Assembly (NCBI GenBank): GCA_040376605.1
Contig: JBEIQI010000127.1
Location: 1 to 8,474, forward strand
Direction: 5' to 3'
Origin: JANWKQ01 sp040376605
GTDB lineage: Bacteria > Bacteroidota > Bacteroidia > CAIKAF01
Length of the DNA stretch: 8,474 nucleotides
The translations under genes and the position numbers were made by a program. The notes under the pieces were generated by a model that did no database searches, had not been told where the DNA came from, and saw only the letters and a program-made list of their open reading frames with translations. This document shows, in pieces, positions 1 to 6,292 of this stretch. How positions within the stretch are numbered: the stretch's first letter is position 1; each line of letters begins with the position of its first letter.

Positions 1-3000
1 ATTATGCTCAATCGATTTTTACAAGGCAGACAGGATACTTCCAAAACCTTTACTGCTTTATCGTTTGCTAAATATCTAAAATTTGATCTTTCAAAAACAC
101 GTCAGATGTTGATGCGTTTTTCTATTGCAGGTTTAATCTCTTACAATATAGATGCGGAAGTGGGAACCGTGAATGAAAGGTTTTACCATGTAATTAATTC
201 GGCCTCCAGAACAACGGATTATGATGTGATTGAGATTAATTCCAATATGCCCCGAGGTAAAACCAATGCCATGTTAAGTTTAATGGATTACCGATGGGAT
301 ATTAAAGGAGTAAATAACGTGATCATTTCGGATTCTCAGGATGTTCAAATTTTCCCTTATGCCCAGCAGATGGTGCTGAAGAAAGACTTAGACTTTACAT
401 TTAACGGAAGACTTTTTGGAGGTAGATTTGCCCTCTATGGAAAGAACTTTGAGTTTAGTTATAAGAATTTTAAATTTAAAAGTTCTGATATTGATTCTTT
501 AAAAATTGTTGTACAAGCATTTAAAAAGGATAAGAACTATGCGGGGCTTTTGCCTGATACCATTATGCATAGTGTAATTGAAGATTTGAGTGGGGAATTT
601 TTTGTGGATCATCCCAACAATAAATCGGGACTTAAACCATTTCCAGAATTCCCCAGTTTTACCTCTACTAAAAAATCATATGTATATTATGATGATCCAT
701 ATATCGAGCATGGCGTTTATAAAAGAAATGAGTTTTATTTTATGCTGGAGCCATTTAAAAAGGACACGTTAGATAATTTTAAAACACCAGGATTAAAATT
801 CGAAGGAACCTTTGTTTCTGATGGAATTTTTCCTGATTTAAAAGAAGACCTCATCGTAATGCCAGATTATTCACTGGGATTTTTAAAGAAAATTGATTCG
901 AAAGGTTTAAAAGCATACGATGGAAAGGCAACCTATTATGATACCCTAACCTTATCGAATAGAGGATTAAGAGGAGGTGGTAGACTTGATTATTTAACAG
1001 CAACTGCCAAATCGAACGATTTTATTTATTATCCGGATTCGATGAATGCTTTTGCACAATCTTTCGGAATTAAAAAAACAAAAGGAGGAATAGAAACTCC
1101 GGATGTAAAAGCGAAAGATGTCAATATCCATTGGGAACCGGGGAATGATAAGTTTGAAGCGACCGAAACCGGAAATCGTTTTGAAATGTATGAAGGCGAA
1201 GGAACCATGAATGGAACCTTAACCCTAACCCCTAATGGTTTGGAAGGAAATGGGAATTATCATTTTGGTCAAAATGCAGATCTAAAATCGGATGTATTTA
1301 AATTTAAAACAGAAGAATTTAAGGCAGACTCATCTGGTTTTTACTTATCGGATACACCAACTGAAATTGGTGATACGGCTCAGGTAGCCTTTAAAACAGA
1401 TAATGTAAAGGCTGATGTAACTTATGTGGATAGAAATGCGACCTTAAAATCGAACAGCCCTGAATCATTTGTAGAATTTCCACAAAATAGATTTATTGCC
1501 TACATGGAAGAAATGGTATGGTACATGGATGATGGTACCGTGGACATGAATAGCAAGAAGGTGGATGAAATTGGATTAAAGGGAGCACTCTTCGTCTCCA
1601 CGGATAAACGGCTCGACTCGCTGGCTTTTGTAGCGCCCCGAGCAAACTTTATTGTAAATGATCATATCATTCAGGCAGATGGAGTTAAATTTATTGATGT
1701 GGCCGACAGCAGAATTTTCCCGATTGATGAAAAAGTAGTAATTCGTGAAGATGCTAAAATCGATCCTTTTGTGGATGCCAAAATATGGGTAGGTAAAACA
1801 GATAAAATACATGTATTGGAACATGCTAATATCACCATCTTTACAAGTCATAAATACAGCGGAACCGCAGAATATACCTATGTAAATGAAATTGGAACCT
1901 TCCAGGTGATCAAAATGAATTCGGTGGATGTTGACGAGAAGGACGTTACTGTTGCCGAAGGGGTAGTTGAGCAGGTAGCAGACTTTAGCATGAGTCCGGT
2001 GTTCGGATTTAAAGGGAATGTTCATCTATATGGTAAAAATCAATTCCTCACTTTTGATGGATTTACCAAAGTGATTCATAACTGTGCCGTTATGAAAAAT
2101 GATTGGATGAAATTCCAGGCAGAAATTGATCCGAATAATATTCTCATTCCGATACCATTGGAGCCAGAGAATGATAAACAAGAAAAACTATATAATGGCT
2201 TCCTATTTGCGGCAGACTCAACTGGATTATATCCAGCCATGATGAGTGCTAAAAGAAAGGCCGGAAGCGATGTTGAAGTATTAGGCGTTTCGGGTTATTT
2301 ATTCTTCGATAAAAAAACACAAGAATTTAAGGTATCGAGTAAAGAAAAATTACAGGATGCTGAATTGCCCGGAAGTTATATGTCGTTTAATGTAAACACA
2401 TGTAATAGTTATGGTGAAGGAAAAATGGATTTAGGTTCTAATTTGGGCCAGGTTGATCTAGCTTGTTCCGGAACAATTGCCCATCAGCAAACGGATGATG
2501 ATATTTCCATGGATATTTTATTTACGGTGGATTTTAAAATGGATCCTACGATGGTGAAATATATGGAAGATAAAGTGAAGGCTGTAACCAGCACCGGAGC
2601 TGACATTAAAAACGACTTGATTAAAAGACAAATTACAGACTTATTGGATTCAGGTAAAGCAGATAAATTTTACACCAATTTAACGGAAGACAATAAATTT
2701 AAAAGGTTACCTACCCAATTGAAAAAAATGTTGGTATTAACTGATCTTCATTTTACCTGGGATAAAACCGCTAAAGCATTATTTCATAATGGCAATGCCG
2801 GAGTAATGGTATTTAACAGTCAGCAGGTAAATAAATCAGCCAATGTATTATTAGAAATAGACAGAAAAACCAAGAATGACAACTTTACCATCTATATAGA
2901 ATTTGATGAAACCAATTGGTATTGGTTCAGTTATAAAGGGTCTACCAAACAAATGACCATTTATAGTGGAGTAAAAGAATTCATGGATGTTTTTGCTGCG

Positions 3001-3114
3001 GTGGATAATACCAAAAGGGTATATACCCAACAGGGATTTGATGCATATATGATACTTACCGGTAGTCAGAGTAAAGTGGATAAATTCAAAAAGAAATTCG
3101 GAATAACCGATTAG
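1..3114 (+). CDS. Very large beta-rich protein of unknown function, 5' end cut by window
   Basis: I do not recognise a named family. The frame is open to the left edge and the first ATG (base 4) is not followed by a signal peptide, so the true start is probably upstream; residue numbers below count from that ATG. The visible part is 1,036 residues, rich in alternating hydrophobic/polar beta-like strands with many Gly, Asp, Lys and Phe and only three Cys. Two related segments about 91 residues apart share the pattern G-x-x-T-x3-T-L-T-L-x3-G-L-x-G-x-G (starting at G307 and G398), followed by A-x2-K-S-x2-F. The last 200 or so residues become more helical and charged (about 870-930) before a final beta-like stretch. 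No catalytic motif is apparent. From memory, similar giant uncharacterised proteins occur across Bacteroidota. An envelope or periplasmic location is inferred only from composition. It sits 3 bp before plsY, suggesting co-transcription. Confidence 0.85.
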   Translation: MMLNRFLQGRQDTSKTFTALSFAKYLKFDLSKTRQMLMRFSIAGLISYNIDAEVGTVNERFYHVINSASRTTDYDVIEINSNMPRGKTNAMLSLMDYRWDIKGVNNVIISDSQDVQIFPYAQQMVLKKDLDFTFNGRLFGGRFALYGKNFEFSYKNFKFKSSDIDSLKIVVQAFKKDKNYAGLLPDTIMHSVIEDLSGEFFVDHPNNKSGLKPFPEFPSFTSTKKSYVYYDDPYIEHGVYKRNEFYFMLEPFKKDTLDNFKTPGLKFEGTFVSDGIFPDLKEDLIVMPDYSLGFLKKIDSKGLKAYDGKATYYDTLTLSNRGLRGGGRLDYLTATAKSNDFIYYPDSMNAFAQSFGIKKTKGGIETPDVKAKDVNIHWEPGNDKFEATETGNRFEMYEGEGTMNGTLTLTPNGLEGNGNYHFGQNADLKSDVFKFKTEEFKADSSGFYLSDTPTEIGDTAQVAFKTDNVKADVTYVDRNATLKSNSPESFVEFPQNRFIAYMEEMVWYMDDGTVDMNSKKVDEIGLKGALFVSTDKRLDSLAFVAPRANFIVNDHIIQADGVKFIDVADSRIFPIDEKVVIREDAKIDPFVDAKIWVGKTDKIHVLEHANITIFTSHKYSGTAEYTYVNEIGTFQVIKMNSVDVDEKDVTVAEGVVEQVADFSMSPVFGFKGNVHLYGKNQFLTFDGFTKVIHNCAVMKNDWMKFQAEIDPNNILIPIPLEPENDKQEKLYNGFLFAADSTGLYPAMMSAKRKAGSDVEVLGVSGYLFFDKKTQEFKVSSKEKLQDAELPGSYMSFNVNTCNSYGEGKMDLGSNLGQVDLACSGTIAHQQTDDDISMDILFTVDFKMDPTMVKYMEDKVKAVTSTGADIKNDLIKRQITDLLDSGKADKFYTNLTEDNKFKRLPTQLKKMLVLTDLHFTWDKTAKALFHNGNAGVMVFNSQQVNKSANVLLEIDRKTKNDNFTIYIEFDETNWYWFSYKGSTKQMTIYSGVKEFMDVFAAVDNTKRVYTQQGFDAYMILTGSQSKVDKFKKKFGITD

Positions 3115-3117
3115 TAC

Positions 3118-3756
3118 ATGGCAGCGTTTATTTCGTATTTAGTAATAGCTTATTTAATTGGTTCGATTCCCACCGCTATTTGGTATGGAAGAATATTTCA
3201 TCAAACGGATATTCGGCAACATGGAAGTGGGAACGCCGGGGCAACGAATACCATTAGAACATTCGGTAAAAAAGCAGGCATCCTCGTATTAATCATTGAT
3301 ATTTCGAAGGGGAGCTTAGGTGTTTTATTGCCATCTATTGTTTCCGGTATCATGGGATGGGAAATTAATTATAGGTTCAGTTGGTTGTTTAATTCCGAAC
3401 TAGCCTTTGGATTGGCTGCGGCCTTAGGACATATTTATCCGATTTACGAAAAATTCAAAGGGGGCAAAGGGGTTGCCACGTTATTCGGGGTTATCATCGC
3501 CGTAAGTCCATTATCCGCATTGTTTTCCTTACTGGTGTTTGTATTGATCTTTATACTCACTAAAAGAGTATCGTTGGGGTCTATATTAAGTGGAGTGGTG
3601 TTCGCCATATCCTTTATGGTTATCACCAAACCAATGTTTTTGGGCGACTATATATTCACTATTATTTATCCCTTGTTAATTATCTATACACATCGAAGCA
3701 ATATTAAGAGGCTATTAAACGGAACGGAGCCTAAACTATCGTTGGGAAAGAAGTAA
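3118..3756 (+). CDS. plsY: Glycerol-3-phosphate acyltransferase PlsY
   Basis: PlsY is an inner-membrane enzyme that moves an acyl group from acyl-phosphate (made by PlsX) to glycerol-3-phosphate, giving lysophosphatidic acid, the first committed step of phospholipid synthesis. The 212-residue length is normal for the family. The family's conserved cytosolic motifs are all present: GSIP at residues 15-18 in the first helix, motif 1 GSGNAGATN at 36-44 with R47, motif 2 KGGKG at 114-118, and motif 3 beginning H192-R-x-N195 with GTE at 202-204. Hydrophobic stretches near 3-23, 54-76, 97-109, 119-147, 150-166 and 172-190 fit a multi-pass membrane protein. The ATG lies 3 bp after the stop of the giant upstream gene, with no room for a promoter, so it is probably read from the same mRNA and translationally coupled. 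No truncation or missing key residue is seen. Confidence 0.97.
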   Translation: MAAFISYLVIAYLIGSIPTAIWYGRIFHQTDIRQHGSGNAGATNTIRTFGKKAGILVLIIDISKGSLGVLLPSIVSGIMGWEINYRFSWLFNSELAFGLAAALGHIYPIYEKFKGGKGVATLFGVIIAVSPLSALFSLLVFVLIFILTKRVSLGSILSGVVFAISFMVITKPMFLGDYIFTIIYPLLIIYTHRSNIKRLLNGTEPKLSLGKK

Positions 3757-4048
3757 TATGAAGAAACAAGAACGCTTCGCTAAAAGAGCCAAGACGGCCT
3801 GATTTCAGTACCAAAACTCTTTCAAAACGGCTGTCTTACCTCTTGCTTCTTGCTTCTTGCATAAATTAGTTTTTTTTAACCAATTGACAACCATCTATCT
3901 GATATTGAAGCAACTAACTAAAAAAATGAATGGAATTACTAAATATTTAGATTTGGCCTATAGCACTGATTATTAAGCACTTATACTATATAGCTGCGTA
4001 TATTTGTTAATAACTTCTTAATTTCTTTCGGAATTTATGGTTTGAATA
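3757..4048. other. Gene-free intergenic region between plsY and the lipoprotein gene
   Basis: The gap between plsY and the lipoprotein gene runs to base 4120 (364 bp). Its left part holds a hairpin and heptamer repeat (described separately) followed by a run of eight T at 3870-3877. The centre (about 3880-4040) is AT-rich with no convincing gene; its longest ATG frame encodes 16 residues. The right end holds a plausible promoter and a short AT-rich leader. No tRNA-like or riboswitch-like fold was recognised by eye. Confidence 0.7.
3761..3860. repeat. Degenerate hairpin plus TCTTGCT heptamer repeat, Bacteroidota-type intergenic element
   Basis: An imperfect 16-bp inverted repeat has arms at 3784-3799 and 3829-3844 (13 Watson-Crick pairs, one G-T wobble, two adjacent mismatches) around a 29-nt loop. 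The right arm runs directly into the tandem heptamer TCTTGCT (2.9 copies, 3841-3860). The left flank is rich in the complementary CAAGA/AAGA-type words. From memory, related CAAGA/TCTTG-rich palindromic elements are scattered between genes in many Bacteroidota genomes, but copy number cannot be judged from one window. It may also form the 3' end of the plsY transcript, though the T-run lies 25 nt beyond the hairpin, so it is not a standard intrinsic terminator. Confidence 0.6.
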
Positions 4049-4080
4049 TTTGCTTATGACCAAAAAAAGTATTTAATTTG
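4049..4080 (+). promoter_or_regulatory. Probable Bacteroidota-type promoter of the lipoprotein gene
   Basis: TTTG at 4049-4052 is followed after 20 nt by TTAATTTG at 4073-4080. The known Bacteroidota primary sigma-factor consensus is a TTTG/TTG -33 element about 19-21 nt before a TAnnTTTG -7 element, so the -7 box here differs at one position. Transcription would start near 4086-4088, leaving a leader of about 35 nt before the ATG at 4121. The leader is AT-rich (TTTAACAATT just before the ATG) with no Shine-Dalgarno sequence, as is usual in this phylum. Confidence 0.5.
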
Positions 4081-4120
4081 CACTCTGTTAACAAATCTTA
4101 TTTACTAAAATTTAACAATT

Positions 4121-4555
4121 ATGAAGAAATTAATTTTCGGTGTATTATCAGTAGCTTTCTTAGCTGCCTGCGGTGGTTCTAACCCTGCTGAAAAAGCTGC
4201 TACTGAGTACTTAAACGCTCTTAAGAACAAAGATTTTGACAAAGCAAAAACTTTGGCTACAAAAGAAACTGCTCAGAACTTAGACATGATGAAGTCTTTA
4301 GGTACTGATTTCGGTTTAACTGAAGTAAAAGATGTAAAATGTACTGTTAAAGAAAACGAGGCAACTTGTACTTTCTGCTGTACTAAAGACACTTCTTTCA
4401 AAGAATTAAAACTTAAAAAAGAAGGTGACAAATGGTTAGCTCATCAGCCAAAAGAAACTCCTCCAGCTACAACTGAGGACACTACTACAACTGTAGAAAC
4501 TGATTCATTAAACACTACAATGGATGAGGCTACTACAACTGAAGAGAAGAAATAA
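4121..4555 (+). CDS. Small lipoprotein, DUF4878/NTF2-like, with acidic Thr-rich tail
   Basis: A 144-residue exported lipoprotein. A short signal peptide (KK, then a hydrophobic stretch to residue 16) ends in the lipobox L-A-A-C with C17 as the lipidated residue. Residues 21-110 start with the pattern N-P-A-E-K-A-A-x-E-Y-L-N-A-L, then K-x-x-F-D-K-A-K, which resembles the DUF4878/NTF2-like domains of many Bacteroidota lipoproteins; assignment by eye, not searched. The domain has four cysteines (C74, C83, C86, C87), unusual for such a small protein. From about 113 to 144 the chain is a disordered-looking tail of Thr, Glu and Asp. Codon use differs from all neighbours: all six Asn are AAC and all six Gly are GGT, and Thr is only ACT or ACA, which points to high expression. 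It has its own upstream promoter and is followed at once by an intrinsic terminator, so it is probably mainly a single-gene transcript. Function unknown. Confidence 0.9.
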   Translation: MKKLIFGVLSVAFLAACGGSNPAEKAATEYLNALKNKDFDKAKTLATKETAQNLDMMKSLGTDFGLTEVKDVKCTVKENEATCTFCCTKDTSFKELKLKKEGDKWLAHQPKETPPATTEDTTTTVETDSLNTTMDEATTTEEKK

Positions 4556-4570
4556 GCTAATTATTTCCAA

Positions 4571-4578
4571 TAATTTTG
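4571..4578 (+). promoter_or_regulatory. Possible -7 box (TAATTTTG) overlapping the hydrolase start
   Basis: TAATTTTG matches the Bacteroidota -7 consensus TAnnTTTG exactly, and its last three bases are the proposed TTG start codon of the hydrolase gene. No TTG or TTTG lies 17-21 nt upstream, so the -33 element is missing and the match may be chance in AT-rich DNA. If used, transcription would begin inside the terminator stem, bypassing it but also skipping the TTG start. Confidence 0.2.
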
Positions 4579-5262
4579 AAAAGGGTTAAGATACTTATAG
4601 GGTTCTTAACCCTTTTTTCTTTGCTATCAGCAGCAAATTTAAAGAGGCTTATCGACATTAGCAGTTCTAAACTCAACACCAAGCCTGCCGCTAAGTATTA
4701 TTTTAAGCCTAACGAAAAGGCTTTATTACAGGAAGGTGATATTATCATGAGAAGAGGCTACGGTGTAGTTAGCAGCATGATCTCCAATATGAATGATGCC
4801 ACCTATAATTTATCACATTGTGCTATTGTAGTTAAAGAACCGGATGGCAAATTTGCCGTGATTCATTCCGTATCTAGCGACCTAAGTGATATAGATGGAG
4901 TTCAAAAACAAGGACTCGACCGATTCACCAACGAAAGTCTTCCACAAACCATTGTGGTGATACGACATAAAGGAGGAGATACCTTCATTGGCCATCAAAT
5001 TGCTCTGGCGGCCAATGAATATTTAAAACAAGAAATTAAATTTGATCATCATTTTGATCTTTCCGATTCGACCACTTTCTACTGTAGTGAGCTTATCTAC
5101 AGGGTTTATGGAGATGTTTTTCAAAAAGATTGTTTTCCCGAACGTAATTTAACCAACCATCCTACGTTTTTAACCTTCCCTGCTTTCATGGATTCTAGTA
5201 AATTTGATCTCATTATAAATCATCAGGGTGAACAGGTTGGTAAGTATTTTCCTAAAAAATAA
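4576..5262 (+). CDS. Secreted YiiX/YaeF-type permuted papain-like cysteine hydrolase
   Basis: A 228-residue protein of the NlpC/P60 superfamily branch with circularly permuted papain fold (YiiX/YaeF group). Seen: GDII at 54-57, the L-S-H-C-A-I-V-V strand with the probable catalytic H81, and F-Y-C-S-E-L with the probable nucleophile C170; the His-before-Cys order is the hallmark of the permuted group. H97 on the following strand could be the third polar residue (inference). Related proteins are thought to cleave amide or ester bonds, in peptidoglycan peptides or lipids; the substrate here is unknown. A basic start and hydrophobic stretch (residues 2-20) look like a signal peptide. The start is TTG at 4576: an in-frame stop lies at 4558-4560, no ATG occurs between, and the first in-frame ATG (codon 58) would cut into the fold. 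Its first codons contain a strong terminator, so expression may depend on readthrough. Its 3' end overlaps the next gene by 35 bp. Confidence 0.87.
   Translation: MKRVKILIGFLTLFSLLSAANLKRLIDISSSKLNTKPAAKYYFKPNEKALLQEGDIIMRRGYGVVSSMISNMNDATYNLSHCAIVVKEPDGKFAVIHSVSSDLSDIDGVQKQGLDRFTNESLPQTIVVIRHKGGDTFIGHQIALAANEYLKQEIKFDHHFDLSDSTTFYCSELIYRVYGDVFQKDCFPERNLTNHPTFLTFPAFMDSSKFDLIINHQGEQVGKYFPKK
4579..4622 (+). terminator. Intrinsic terminator of the lipoprotein gene, inside the next gene's start
   Basis: A perfect 12-bp inverted repeat, AAAAGGGTTAAG (4579-4590) and CTTAACCCTTTT (4605-4616), encloses a 14-nt loop and leads into TTTTTTCTTT (4613-4622). This is the classic Rho-independent layout. It begins 23 bp after the lipoprotein stop codon but lies within codons 2-16 of the downstream hydrolase frame, where it encodes part of the signal peptide. 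It probably ends most lipoprotein transcripts, with partial readthrough into the hydrolase operon. Confidence 0.85.
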
Positions 5263-6292
5263 GTTTTTACTTTTTCTATTTCTCAATAGTTTAATAATCC
5301 TACCTGCAAATCTTCAGGCTCAAAATGCATTTGTTGATGCGGAAAATCATTATCAATTAGGCCTTAAATTATTTCAAGAGAATAAACTTGATCAGGCCTT
5401 AGATGAATTTACCTATAGCATTAGTAAAAATGCTAATCATGTGAATGCCCGGTTTAATAAATCGATGATTCATATTCGTAAACAACAATATAATCAAGCT
5501 ATCATTGATTTAGAAGAGTTGCGCAGAATAAGCCCAGTATATGATAAAGTAAATTATTTTCTGGGCCTATCGAAATATAAATTAGAAGCTTCCGATTCTG
5601 CTTTAAGTGACCTCAAAAAGGAAATGAAAAATCATCCCCAGTATTTTGAACCTTATTATTTAGCCGGAAGAATTTATTTATTAAATCAACAACCCGATTC
5701 ATCCATTGTATATCTCAATAAATCGTTGATTTATAATCCTCAATACTATTCCTCCTATCAAGATTTGGGAGTTGCCTATTTTTTAAAAAGCTCGCTGGAC
5801 ACGGCCGCCACATTTTTTAAAGAAGCCATTAAACTTCGATCCAGTTCTGTTATTTCTTATAGAGATCTTGCATTGGTTTATTATTATAAAGGTAAGCCGG
5901 ATTTGGCCATTGATCAATTAAACATAGCACTTCAATTAGACAGCAACAATATTTATACATTAATGAATTTGGGGACACTGCTTTACGAAACACAAAACTA
6001 TATTGAAGCCAAAAATATGTTTACTAGAAGTATCGAAATAAATCCGGAATATTTGCCGGCCTATATCAATCGTTCAGCCATTTATATCGAAATGGGCAAG
6101 TATTATGAGGCCATTGCTGATTTAGATTTTTATATACTCAATAACGATAAAAACGGCTTGGCATATTTAAACAGGGGAATTGCCAATGAAAACACCTTTC
6201 GTTGGAAAGAGGCTTGCAGAGATTGGAAAAAAGCAATGGATTTAGGTGTAAGCAAGGCCCAAAAATATATTGAAGAACAATGCAAAGAATAA
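5228..6292 (+). CDS. Secreted tetratricopeptide-repeat protein
   Basis: A 354-residue protein with an N-terminal signal peptide (basic/polar residues 1-12, hydrophobic core 13-25, likely cut after L-Q-A at residue 31) followed by about nine TPR units from residue 38 to the C-terminus. TPR signature positions are clear, for example Y-x-x-G/A, A-x-x-x-Y/F and the closing P/N, and the last unit ends in the A-C-x-x-W-x-x-A capping pattern common in Bacteroidota TPR proteins. TPR arrays bind proteins, so this is probably a periplasmic scaffold; its partner cannot be read from the sequence. No in-frame ATG precedes the TPRs, so the start must be GTG (5228) or TTG (5237); either keeps the signal peptide, and an in-frame stop at 5216-5218 limits it upstream. 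It overlaps the hydrolase gene by 35 bp (with GTG) and the next gene by 13 bp, which suggests coupled translation. Confidence 0.9.
   Translation: MNRLVSIFLKNKFLLFLFLNSLIILPANLQAQNAFVDAENHYQLGLKLFQENKLDQALDEFTYSISKNANHVNARFNKSMIHIRKQQYNQAIIDLEELRRISPVYDKVNYFLGLSKYKLEASDSALSDLKKEMKNHPQYFEPYYLAGRIYLLNQQPDSSIVYLNKSLIYNPQYYSSYQDLGVAYFLKSSLDTAATFFKEAIKLRSSSVISYRDLALVYYYKGKPDLAIDQLNIALQLDSNNIYTLMNLGTLLYETQNYIEAKNMFTRSIEINPEYLPAYINRSAIYIEMGKYYEAIADLDFYILNNDKNGLAYLNRGIANENTFRWKEACRDWKKAMDLGVSKAQKYIEEQCKE

Noticed and set aside
1576..2025. A 149-codon open frame on the minus strand inside the giant gene
   Set aside because: It lies wholly opposite a clear long gene, has no recognisable domain and an aromatic- and Cys-rich composition typical of a shadow frame.
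3017..3028. GGGTATATACCC, a 12-bp perfect palindrome near the end of the giant gene
   Set aside because: Inside coding sequence, no T-run after it, no second copy seen; likely chance.
3758..3802. A 14-codon ATG frame just after plsY
   Set aside because: It falls on the repeat element and has no other coding sign.
3829..3877. Hairpin plus T-run read as an intrinsic terminator for plsY
   Set aside because: The T-run begins 25 nt after the stem, too far for a standard Rho-independent terminator.
3926..3976. A 16-codon ATG frame after an A-rich stretch in the intergenic region
   Set aside because: Too short, with no promoter at the right spacing and no sign of conservation; expected by chance in AT-rich DNA.
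3999..4006. TATATTTG, a perfect -7 box match in the intergenic region
   Set aside because: No TTG/TTTG at 17-21 nt upstream, and it would give a leader over 100 nt; the 4049-4080 pair fits better.
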